From Chryseobacterium gotjawalense (GTDB taxonomy: Bacteria > Bacteroidota > Bacteroidia > Flavobacteriales > Weeksellaceae): DNA of 64,000 nt. The stretch spans positions 2,356,001 through 2,420,000 of the forward strand of contig NZ_CP124855.1 of NCBI RefSeq assembly GCF_030012525.1, read 5' to 3'. The position numbers and the translations under genes are program-made. Position 1 is the stretch's first letter. The number at the start of each line of letters is the position of its first letter. Below, piece after piece: positions 16,810 through 24,042 of the stretch. The notes beneath the pieces are model-generated. The model did no database searches, was not told the DNA's origin, and was given only the letters and a program-made list of their open reading frames with translations.

Positions 16810-18149
16810 AAAAATCAATCTTCTTTTTGAGCATATTGCTCTCAGTGGTTATCAATGCGCAAAAACAGGAAAAAGATCCTGAAATTTCAGCATATGTAAA
16901 ATCGGTCAATAAAGATTCGCTCCGGGCGAACATCGAAAAGTTGGTTAGTTTCGGAACGCGCCATACGATGAGTTCTACCACCGATAAAGATAAAGGAATC
17001 GGTGCTGCGAGAAACTGGGTTTTATCGAAGTTTCGAAATTATGCGCAGAATTCCGGCGGAAGGATGGATGTCTTTCTGCAGAATGAAGATCTGCAGCCTG
17101 ACGGAAAACGAATTAATAAAATAACCAATCTCGGGAATGCAATCGCGTTTTTGAAAGGAACTGATCCCACAGATCAAAGAGTCATTATTATTTCCGGCCA
17201 TCTGGATTCCCGGGTTTCTGATGTTCTAAATTCGACCGGTTTTGCGCCAGGTGCTAATGATGATGGAAGCGGAGTTGCTGCGGTGATTGAAGCAGCGCGG
17301 GTTTTAAGCAAATCAAAATTCCCGGCTTCGATTTTGTTTGTTGCGGTAAGTGGTGAAGAACAGGGATTATTGGGAGCGAAAATGCTTGCAGATAAAGCGA
17401 AAGCAGAGCATTGGCAAGTTGAAGCGGTTTTGAATAATGATATGATTGGCAACAACAGTTTCGATGCACCAAAGAATGACGGAACCCCGAAACTGAGAGT
17501 TTTCAGCGAAGGTCTTCCCGCTTTTGAAACCGAAAAAACGGCCGCTAAGATTCGGAATTTTGGTCTGGAAAATGACGGCAATGCACGCCAGCTTGCACGT
17601 TACGTAAAAGAAATTGGTGAGCAATATGTAAAGAATATCGACATCAAACTGATTTACAGAAACGACCGTTTTCTGCGCGGTGGCGATCATACTCCGTTTG
17701 TTAACAACGGATTAACGGCCGTGCGCTTAACGGATTATTATGAAAATTACGACCATCAACATCAGGATATCAGAACGGAAAATAATAAAAAATATGGCGA
17801 CCTGATTGAGTTCATGGATTTCGATTATCTGAAAACCAATACTGCGGTAAATGTTGCGGTGTTGGCTAACCTGGCGAAAGCAACCCCTCAGCCTGAAAAT
17901 GTGGTAATGGATGTGAAAGAGCTTTCTAATTCTACCAAACTGAGTTGGGAAAAACCCAATTCAGGAAAAGTAAAAGGTTATTATATTTTATACAGAGAAA
18001 CGGACAGTTCCGTGTGGACTCATAAAATTTTCACCACCGAAACTTCTTACACGGTTCCAGTCTCCAAGGATAATTACCTTTTCGCTGTACAGAGTATTTC
18101 GGTTTCCGGAAACCAAAGTTTGCCAGTAATTCCGAAAGTATCCAGATAA
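16806..18149 (+). CDS. Secreted M28 family zinc peptidase with fibronectin type III domain
   Basis: 447 residues with a signal peptide (KKSIFFLSILLSVVINAQ). The M28 aminopeptidase domain shows the two-zinc ligands: SGHLDSR, GANDDGSGVAAVIEAA, SGEEQGLLGAK, NNDMIG and GGDHTPFVNNG. The last 90 residues (about 355-447; KLSWEKPNSGKVKGYYILYR) form a fibronectin type III-like domain. Expected in the periplasm or secreted, trimming peptides. It shares its start with the end of the threonine aldolase gene. Confidence 0.92.
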   Translation: MKKSIFFLSILLSVVINAQKQEKDPEISAYVKSVNKDSLRANIEKLVSFGTRHTMSSTTDKDKGIGAARNWVLSKFRNYAQNSGGRMDVFLQNEDLQPDGKRINKITNLGNAIAFLKGTDPTDQRVIIISGHLDSRVSDVLNSTGFAPGANDDGSGVAAVIEAARVLSKSKFPASILFVAVSGEEQGLLGAKMLADKAKAEHWQVEAVLNNDMIGNNSFDAPKNDGTPKLRVFSEGLPAFETEKTAAKIRNFGLENDGNARQLARYVKEIGEQYVKNIDIKLIYRNDRFLRGGDHTPFVNNGLTAVRLTDYYENYDHQHQDIRTENNKKYGDLIEFMDFDYLKTNTAVNVAVLANLAKATPQPENVVMDVKELSNSTKLSWEKPNSGKVKGYYILYRETDSSVWTHKIFTTETSYTVPVSKDNYLFAVQSISVSGNQSLPVIPKVSR

Positions 18150-18150
18150 A

Positions 18151-18189
18151 AAAATCCGTCCTGTTTATTGAACAGGACGGATTTTTTAT
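18151..18189. terminator. Bidirectional terminator between the M28 peptidase and fabI genes
   Basis: Thirteen-base-pair perfect stem (18153-18165 with 18171-18183), five-base loop, A run on the left and T run on the right, so it can end both converging messages. Confidence 0.9.
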
Positions 18190-18209
18190 TTTAACTAAAA
18201 GTTTAGTTA

Positions 18210-19019
18210 TTATAAATCTTCAAATTTATCTACAATTTTCTGTGAAACTCCAGTTTTGCTGAAACCTCCATCATGGAAAAGATTTTGCATGGTTACTTTT
18301 CTCGTTAAGTCGGAGAAAAGACTTACACAATAGTTCGCACAATCCATTGCATCAGCATTTCCAAGCGGAGACATATCATCTGCGAAATTGAAAAAGCCGC
18401 TGATACCTTTCACACCAGCTCCGGCTTTCGTCATTACAGGAGATTGTGAAATGGTGTTTACACGCACTTTTCTGTCGCCCCAGTAATATCCGAAACTTCT
18501 TGCAATGCTTTCCAGATAGGATTTGTTGTCTGCCATATCACCGTAATTTGGGAATACTCTTTGTGCGGCAATATAAGTTAAGGCCAAAATAGAACCCCAT
18601 TCATTCATGATATCTTTATCCCAAGCCGCTTTCATTACTTTATGGAAAGAAACAGAAGAGACATCCCAACCTTTTTCCAGGAAATCGTAATTCAGATCAG
18701 TATATGATTTTCCTTTTCTTATGTTTACTGACATTCCAATGGAATGAAGGATGAAATCGATTTTGCCATATTTCTTCTGGGCATGGGCAAAAAGTTTTTC
18801 TAAATCTTCGACTGAAGTTGCATCTGCCGGAATAACATCAGAACCGGTTTTTTTTGCTAACTCATCAATTTCACCCATTCTCATTGCGATTGGTGCGTTG
18901 GAAAGAATAAATTCAGCTCCTTCTTCATGGCATCTTTCTGCAACTTTCCATGCGATCGACTGATCGTTTAAAGCTCCGAAGATAATTCCTTTCTTACCTT
19001 TTAATAATCCGTATGACAT
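18210..19019 (-). CDS. fabI: Enoyl-[acyl-carrier-protein] reductase (NADH) FabI
   Basis: Last reduction step of fatty acid elongation. 269 residues from ATG 19019 (MSYGLLKGKKG); the longer frame upstream contains the -7 box and is rejected. SDR fold with LLKGKKGIIFGALNDQSIAW, the FabI-type Tyr-x6-Lys active site in YGDMADNK, and SQSPVMTKAGAGVKGI. Closed by the bidirectional terminator downstream. Confidence 0.96.
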   Translation of the reverse strand: MSYGLLKGKKGIIFGALNDQSIAWKVAERCHEEGAEFILSNAPIAMRMGEIDELAKKTGSDVIPADATSVEDLEKLFAHAQKKYGKIDFILHSIGMSVNIRKGKSYTDLNYDFLEKGWDVSSVSFHKVMKAAWDKDIMNEWGSILALTYIAAQRVFPNYGDMADNKSYLESIARSFGYYWGDRKVRVNTISQSPVMTKAGAGVKGISGFFNFADDMSPLGNADAMDCANYCVSLFSDLTRKVTMQNLFHDGGFSKTGVSQKIVDKFEDL

Positions 19020-19034
19020 AATCTTAATTTTAGA

Positions 19035-19042
19035 CAAATTTA
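19035..19042 (-). promoter_or_regulatory. -7 box of fabI
   Basis: TAAATTTG on the minus strand, 15 bases before the fabI ATG at 19019. I see no convincing TTTG box at the right distance. Confidence 0.45.
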
Positions 19043-19070
19043 AAAAATTTTTATTGTTTAACGCATAAAA

Positions 19071-19097
19071 AAAGAACCGTATTCACAACGGTTCTTT
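19071..19097 (-). terminator. Intrinsic terminator of the LEA-like gene
   Basis: Ten-base-pair stem AAAGAACCGT/ACGGTTCTTT with a seven-base loop; T-rich on the minus-strand exit side. It separates the LEA-like gene from fabI. Confidence 0.8.
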
Positions 19098-19116
19098 ATA
19101 GACTGTTAAATCAAGA

Positions 19117-19416
19117 TCAGTCGGTTGATTTTTTTACTGCGTCTTTTGCATCTTTTGCAGTATCTTTGGTTTTGTCCCAGGCGTCATCTGCAACGTCTTT
19201 GGTTTTTTCCCACGCACTGGATACCGCATCTTTCGTGTCATGCCACGCTTCTGCTACATTTTCTTTCGCTCTTTCCAGCCAGCCTTCGTGAGTAGGCTCC
19301 GCATTTTTTTCTTTTTGTTCACGGATGTAATCTTTGGCTTTGTCAGCGTAATCGTTTACGGTCCATTTTGCTTTTTCCACTGCGTTTTCGGCTTTGTTAT
19401 AATCCTGTCTTTCCAT
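19117..19416 (-). CDS. LEA-like protein with 11-residue repeats
   Basis: 99 residues, very hydrophilic and helical, no signal peptide and no Cys. Residues 46-99 are built of an 11-residue repeat: WLERAKENVAE, AWHDTKDAVSS, AWEKTKDVADD, AWDKTKDTAKD, then AKDAVKKSTD. This is the group 3 LEA/apolipoprotein pattern, associated with desiccation, freezing or membrane protection; the residues before it (KAENAVEKAKWTVNDYADKAKDY) are of the same kind. Function is inferred from pattern only. Single gene with its own terminator. Confidence 0.75.
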   Translation of the reverse strand: MERQDYNKAENAVEKAKWTVNDYADKAKDYIREQKEKNAEPTHEGWLERAKENVAEAWHDTKDAVSSAWEKTKDVADDAWDKTKDTAKDAKDAVKKSTD

Positions 19417-19603
19417 AATAGTAATTTTTAATGTTAATATTTAGTTATTGAAAGTATAATTAGCGGTTAACTTGCAAGTTTTATTCCTAAAAAGTCAAAT
19501 CTTTGTTAAATCTATTATAAACTTTTCTTAAAGTTGTGATTTATTATTTTTATGTCGTCGTTTTCAGCCATTTGTTTTCTATTTTTGAAAGAAACTTTAA
19601 CAC

Positions 19604-20164
19604 ATGAAAATAGTGCGCTGCGGCTGGTCGGAAAAAGATGATTTATATCGGAAGTATCATGATGAAGAATGGGGCAAACCTGTTTATGATGACGAAACTA
19701 TTTTTGAATTTTTGGTTTTAGAAAGTTTTCAGGCCGGACTTTCCTGGTATACGATTTTGAAGAAAAGGGGAAATTTTGAAGAAGCATTTGATCAGTTTAA
19801 TTATAAAAAAATCGCAGAATATGCTGAGGACAAAGTGGAAGAGTTAATGAATAATGCCGGAATTATAAGAAACAGATTAAAGATTTTAGCCACTATTAAT
19901 AATGCTCAGAAATTCCAGGAAGTGCAAAAAGAGTTCGGGACTTTTTCAAAATACATCTGGAATTTTGTGGGCGGAAAACCCATTGTAAATCACCCGAAAA
20001 CTTTACAGGACGTTCCTGCTACGACAGAAATTTCAGATTCTCTGGCAAAAGATTTAAAGAAGCGGGGATTCAAGTTTTTAGGATCTACAGTGGTCTATGC
20101 GCACATGCAGGCGACGGGAATGGTTGATGATCATGTGGTTGATTGTTGGACAAGGGAAAATTAA
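19604..20164 (+). CDS. tag: DNA-3-methyladenine glycosylase I
   Basis: Base-excision repair enzyme removing 3-methyladenine. 186 residues, usual length. Zinc-binding and active-site features: CGWSEKDDLYRKYHDEEWG at the N-terminus, catalytic Glu in LVLESFQAGLSW, and C-terminal MVDDHVVDCW. A TATTTTTG -7 box at 19580-19587 precedes it by 16 bases. Converges on the small membrane gene at 20172, only seven bases away. Confidence 0.95.
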   Translation: MKIVRCGWSEKDDLYRKYHDEEWGKPVYDDETIFEFLVLESFQAGLSWYTILKKRGNFEEAFDQFNYKKIAEYAEDKVEELMNNAGIIRNRLKILATINNAQKFQEVQKEFGTFSKYIWNFVGGKPIVNHPKTLQDVPATTEISDSLAKDLKKRGFKFLGSTVVYAHMQATGMVDDHVVDCWTREN

Positions 20165-20171
20165 AGTGAAA

Positions 20172-20675
20172 TTATTTGGAAATCTTACTTAAATCTTTAT
20201 AATAATTTTCCAATTTCAGGAATTCCATTCTGCTTTGGATTAAAAATTCACCTTCATATTCCTTATTACTTTTGGTTATAATTTTAAAGTAATTTCCCTT
20301 GCCCATAAAATATTGAGGGTTGAATTTATATAGATATAATTCCTGTTCTTCATTCGTAAAATGTTTGATTTTCATGTGTAAATAGCCAATCTCCGAAATA
20401 TGAATTTTAATGTTATCAATTAGGAAATATTCTTTATCTACAATTAGTTTTCCGATGATGTTAGCATTTAATTTTTCATAATCCATAAATCGGAATATAA
20501 TAATCCCAATAATTCCGAAAAAGAAAAAAAGCATCAGTAAATCTAAAAACTTGCTGTTTTTCAAAAAATACAAAATGCCAAAAACCGCCACAAAGAGCAG
20601 GACTATTAACCATTGAGAATTGGTAATTAATCCCAGAGGATTTTTCTTTCTTTTTATAATATTAAATGTCATCAT
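20172..20675 (-). CDS. Hypothetical two-helix membrane protein
   Basis: 167 residues. Two membrane helices (about residues 22-38 and 44-62) followed by a soluble domain of about 100 residues rich in beta strands (KLIVDKEYFLIDNIKIHISEIGYLH; YFKIITKSNKEYEGEFLI) and a helical tail. The topology resembles bacterial PH-domain membrane proteins, but I cannot assign a family. It lies between tag (convergent) and the nucleoside phosphorylase gene (same strand, 49 bases upstream) and may be co-transcribed with the latter. Confidence 0.65.
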   Translation of the reverse strand: MMTFNIIKRKKNPLGLITNSQWLIVLLFVAVFGILYFLKNSKFLDLLMLFFFFGIIGIIIFRFMDYEKLNANIIGKLIVDKEYFLIDNIKIHISEIGYLHMKIKHFTNEEQELYLYKFNPQYFMGKGNYFKIITKSNKEYEGEFLIQSRMEFLKLENYYKDLSKISK

Positions 20676-20724
20676 AAAAATAATGCCGAAGCAATAACTC
20701 CGGCAAAAATATAGAATGTATTTC

Positions 20725-21579
20725 TTATTTAATAATTCTGTCCAAAACCCACTCGATCATATTTTTTTCTGAAGCGTGGTGATCAGCGGAAAACTCACCT
20801 CTTCTTCTGTTTGCAATAACAGAATTCACGGTGATTGCTTTGTGCCCCAATAATTTTGAAAGTGCGTAGATCGCAGAAGTTTCCATCTCGAAATTGGTTA
20901 CTCCCAAATCATTTAAAGTTTCCAGGAATTTGTCGTCAATTGCTTTCAAACGCAACTGTCTCCCTTGTGGTGCGTAAAAGCCCGGGAAAGTCGCTGTGTT
21001 TCCATGGTATTTTGCATCTTTATAATATTCGCCCATTTCTTTAGACCAATCAGAAAAATACAACATCGGTTTGATTTTCTCGTACGGGAATTTCGCCATG
21101 AAGGTCTTAGAGAATTCATTTTCAAATGCATAGTCAGAGTAGAAATGCATCAGGCCATCAAGCCCCACTACATTTTCTGTTACCAACATGTTGTCAACCT
21201 CAACATCCGGATTCACACTTCCGCAAGTTCCCATCCGGAATAATTCTAAAGCGGTATGTTCGGAAGTGAATTCTTTGTTTTTCAGATCGATATTCACCAG
21301 AGCATCCAGTTCGTTCATTACGATATCGATATTCTCGGTTCCAATTCCTGTGGACATCACGGTGATTCTCTCGCCACGCAAAGTTCCGGTATGCGTATAA
21401 AATTCTCTTTTGTTTTTTTTGATTTCGATTTTGTCAAAATATTTAGAAACTTTCGGAACGCGGTCCGGATCGCCTACCAACATGATTTTTCCGGCAATAT
21501 CTTCCGGCAATAAGTTTAAGTGATACACACTTCCGTCGTCATTGAGCACCAGTTCAGATGCAGCTAATTTATTAAGCAT
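20725..21579 (-). CDS. Nucleoside phosphorylase
   Basis: 284 residues, PNP/UDP phosphorylase superfamily, which splits nucleosides with phosphate to ribose-1-phosphate and base. Seen: IMLVGDPDRVPKVSKYFD at the phosphate site, STGIGTENIDIVMNEL, RMGTCGSVNPDV, and NFEMETSAIYALSKLLG, with Glu-Met-Glu binding ribose. The uridine-phosphorylase-like branch is most likely, but the base preference is not certain. Cytoplasmic salvage, with apt elsewhere in the window. Confidence 0.88.
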   Translation of the reverse strand: MLNKLAASELVLNDDGSVYHLNLLPEDIAGKIMLVGDPDRVPKVSKYFDKIEIKKNKREFYTHTGTLRGERITVMSTGIGTENIDIVMNELDALVNIDLKNKEFTSEHTALELFRMGTCGSVNPDVEVDNMLVTENVVGLDGLMHFYSDYAFENEFSKTFMAKFPYEKIKPMLYFSDWSKEMGEYYKDAKYHGNTATFPGFYAPQGRQLRLKAIDDKFLETLNDLGVTNFEMETSAIYALSKLLGHKAITVNSVIANRRRGEFSADHHASEKNMIEWVLDRIIK

Positions 21580-21663
21580 AGTCTATTTTTTATTTTTAAA
21601 TTATTGTTTGGCAACCTTTCCGCCTTCCATTCCCAATCTTTTCTAGCACCGCATTTTCCAATT

Positions 21664-21700
21664 GAAAAAAAAGATTCCCGTTCAAGTCGGGCTGCAGATT
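21664..21700 (-). repeat. Dispersed terminator-like repeat, copy A
   Basis: On the minus strand CTGCAG, hairpin CCCG...CGGG (21691-21677), then AATC and a run of T. It shares an almost identical core with 39114-39150. It sits downstream of the SUI1 gene and should end its message. Confidence 0.65.
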
Positions 21701-21720
21701 CGTTTAAAAAAGTCTCTTAT

Positions 21721-21780
21721 CTTTTATCTGTCAGCGAAGCGGTCTTCTATCTATCAGCGAATCGGTCTCTTATCTATTTG
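21721..21780. repeat. 23-bp tandem repeat (two and a half units)
   Basis: Units at 21721-21743 and 21744-21766 differ at three positions (core TATCTRTCAGCGAAKCGGTCT); a third, degraded unit follows from 21767. Located just after the SUI1 stop codon. No coding frame runs through it. Confidence 0.7.
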
Positions 21781-21787
21781 TCTTTTA

Positions 21788-22111
21788 TTATCCGCCGACG
21801 CGTTTCGTTTTGTAACCCATCCCTTTCAGGATGATCATTATTTTATCGCGGTTGTCTCCCTGGATGATGATTGTGCCGTCTTTTTCAGAACCGCCAATTC
21901 CTAAGGTGGTTTTTATTTTCTTGGAAATTTTTTTCAGGTCGTCATCACTGCCTTCGAAGCCTTCAACTAAAGTTACCGGTTTACCATGTCTTCCCTTTTT
22001 TTCAAATTTACAAACGAGCGGTTCTTTCTGCACGAATTTCTCTACCGGCATTTCGAAATCCTGTTCTTCGTGATCAGGGAATATATTTTTGAGTTGATCT
22101 CTTAAATCCAT
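21788..22111 (-). CDS. SUI1/YciH-type translation initiation factor-like protein
   Basis: 107 residues. A short acidic N-terminus is followed by the SUI1 fold: GRHGKPVTLVEGFEG, LKKISKKIKTTLGIGGSEKDGTIIIQGD and a basic end, MGYKTKRVGG. Homologous to eIF1 and E. coli YciH; probably binds the small ribosomal subunit, but its bacterial role is unsettled. A TAATTTTG box at 22123-22116 ends four bases before the ATG, which suggests a leaderless or nearly leaderless message. Confidence 0.9.
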   Translation of the reverse strand: MDLRDQLKNIFPDHEEQDFEMPVEKFVQKEPLVCKFEKKGRHGKPVTLVEGFEGSDDDLKKISKKIKTTLGIGGSEKDGTIIIQGDNRDKIMIILKGMGYKTKRVGG

Positions 22112-22262
22112 CTAACAAAATTAATGAATTTTATCTTGGCTTTGCTTTCGAACTGTTTTTTTTATCATCAAAATTGCGGTAAATGATATTTTTCATTCCA
22201 GATTGTATCTGTAATTAAAGTTTGAAAATCATAAACAAATCATAAAATAAAGAATTGGTTCG

Positions 22263-22290
22263 TTTGGTTCAGAACTAATTTGTATTTTTG
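22263..22290 (+). promoter_or_regulatory. Promoter and candidate operator of the RND efflux unit
   Basis: TTTG at 22263-22266 and TATTTTTG at 22283-22290 (spacing 16, short). Between them TTGGTTCAGAACTAA (22264-22278) is a near-palindrome (GTTC-A-GAAC core), and TTGGTTC is also repeated directly at 22255-22261 and 22264-22270. This is a fitting place for the regulator encoded just downstream to bind. Confidence 0.5.
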
Positions 22291-22308
22291 GCGATTAATT
22301 ATTATTTA

Positions 22309-22755
22309 ATGGTAGAAATTGATAAAGGCTTATTTTGTGATCTGGCCAAGTTTTATGGGGAAGCCTTCCATTTGCCGCCACTTGCTGCAAAAATCTATTC
22401 GTATCTGGTTTTTGATTTTGAGAGGAACGGCGTTTCTTTTGATGAATTTGTGGAGATTTTTGCGGCGAGCAAAAGTTCCATTTCGTCAAATCTTAATTTG
22501 CTCCTGAATCTTAATATCATTACCGACTTTACTAAAATCGATGAAAGAAAACGGTTTTTTGTGATGAATGAAAAATACATGAAAATTCGTTTCGAAGAAA
22601 TTATCGAAAAAATGGAACTGGAGTTATTGATTTTGAATAAGCTGAAAACCTTCCGCAACACGAGTGACGAGACTGCATTGCAAAAGTTTGATATTTACAG
22701 TAACCTTTTTAATAAAAACATTACTAATATAAAAGATACGCTTGATCAACTTTAA
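22309..22755 (+). CDS. GbsR/MarR-type transcriptional regulator
   Basis: 148 residues from ATG 22309 (MVEIDKGLF). Winged helix with LPPLAAKIYSYLVF, the recognition segment FAASKSSISSNLNLLLNLNII, and wing TKIDERKRFFVMN, followed by a helical dimerisation part. The layout is that of GbsR/MarR repressors found upstream of RND pumps in Flavobacteriia. It is the first gene of the operon with the three pump genes (54-base gap to the adaptor), so it probably controls both itself and the pump. Confidence 0.88.
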   Translation: MVEIDKGLFCDLAKFYGEAFHLPPLAAKIYSYLVFDFERNGVSFDEFVEIFAASKSSISSNLNLLLNLNIITDFTKIDERKRFFVMNEKYMKIRFEEIIEKMELELLILNKLKTFRNTSDETALQKFDIYSNLFNKNITNIKDTLDQL

Positions 22756-22809
22756 ATAATACGAAACCCAACTTCATTTAAAATGAAGATTACTTATAAA
22801 ATTAAATTC

Positions 22810-24039
22810 ATGAAAAATAAAATTATCCTTCTATCCTTCTCTGTTTTGTCGGTTTTATCCTGCAAAAAAGGAGATCAAAAACCTCCACAAGGACCGAAAG
22901 TGGTTTCAACAGTCGCCGTTGAAAACCGAAATGTTATCGGATATTCTACGTTTCCGGCTAGTATTGAAGGTCGTGTAAATAATGATGTCCGTGCAAAAAT
23001 GCAAGGGTATATTACGCAAGTTCTTGTTGATGAAGGGCAGTATGTTACGAAAGGACAACCCTTATTCAGGTTAGAAACCAATTCTTTAAGCCAATCTGCG
23101 AATGCAGCAAAAGCAGGAGTTGGTGCGGCTCAATCAAGTGTAGCTGCTTCTGATGCTAATGTTAAAGCGGCACAGTCTGCGGTAAATGCGGCACAGGTAG
23201 AAGTGAATAAACTTCGGCCGTTGGTAGAGAAAAATATTATAAGTAGTGTTCAATTGCAGACCGCAGAAGCAAATTTGGCAAGAGCACAAGCTCAGGTTGC
23301 CCAGGCTGTTGCTTCGAAACAACAGGCGAGCGCAGGAGTTGCACAGGCACAGGCGAATTTTCAGGGAGTTCAGGAAAATATTAATTACTCAATTATTCGG
23401 GCTCCGATTTCGGGCACTATCGGTAAAATCAATTTCCGAACCGGAAGTTTGGTCGGTCCCGGAGATCCAATGCCTATTTCCACTGTCTCTGATACCAGTG
23501 AGTTATACGCTTATTTTTCTATGAATGAAAAACAGTACCTCGATTTTCTAAAGAATTCTAAAGGTGCGACCGTTCCTGAAAAAATTAAAAATATGCCGGC
23601 GGTAGAATTAATTCTAGCCAATGGAGATGTGTATTCTGAAAAAGGAAACATCAAGGCGATCACAGGACAAATCGATGCATCCACAGGAAGTATTCAGTTT
23701 AGGGTTTCTTTCCTGAATCCGGATAAATTATTAAGCAACGGAAACAGCGGAACGATCAGAATTCCTATCGCGTATGATAACGCGTTAGTTATTCCAGAAA
23801 GTGCCACCATTGAGCAACAAGGTTTAGTGTATATCTATAAAGTAAAACAAGATACCGCGAAAAGTGCCGTGATTTCTGTAATTGACCGTGTTAATAATAT
23901 GGTTGTAATTAAAGATGGCGCCGAAAAAGGAGAAATCGTTGTTGCAGAAGGTATTGGGACTTTAAAAACAGGAACTCCTGTAAAGCCACAGCCGAAAAAG
24001 TTTGACGATCTTATTAATGCTATAAAACCGATTTTCTAA
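22810..24039 (+). CDS. RND efflux periplasmic adaptor lipoprotein
   Basis: Membrane fusion protein that joins the inner-membrane pump to the outer-membrane channel. 409 residues from ATG 22810; lipobox VLSC near residue 18. Lipoyl half-motifs (VRAKMQGYITQVLVDEGQYV; IRAPISGTIGKINFRTGSLV) flank an Ala/Gln-rich coiled-coil hairpin (about residues 90-185), followed by beta-barrel and membrane-proximal domains. The frame upstream to 22783 has no reason to be used. Three bases separate it from the pump gene. Confidence 0.95.
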   Translation: MKNKIILLSFSVLSVLSCKKGDQKPPQGPKVVSTVAVENRNVIGYSTFPASIEGRVNNDVRAKMQGYITQVLVDEGQYVTKGQPLFRLETNSLSQSANAAKAGVGAAQSSVAASDANVKAAQSAVNAAQVEVNKLRPLVEKNIISSVQLQTAEANLARAQAQVAQAVASKQQASAGVAQAQANFQGVQENINYSIIRAPISGTIGKINFRTGSLVGPGDPMPISTVSDTSELYAYFSMNEKQYLDFLKNSKGATVPEKIKNMPAVELILANGDVYSEKGNIKAITGQIDASTGSIQFRVSFLNPDKLLSNGNSGTIRIPIAYDNALVIPESATIEQQGLVYIYKVKQDTAKSAVISVIDRVNNMVVIKDGAEKGEIVVAEGIGTLKTGTPVKPQPKKFDDLINAIKPIF

Positions 24040-24042
24040 AAG

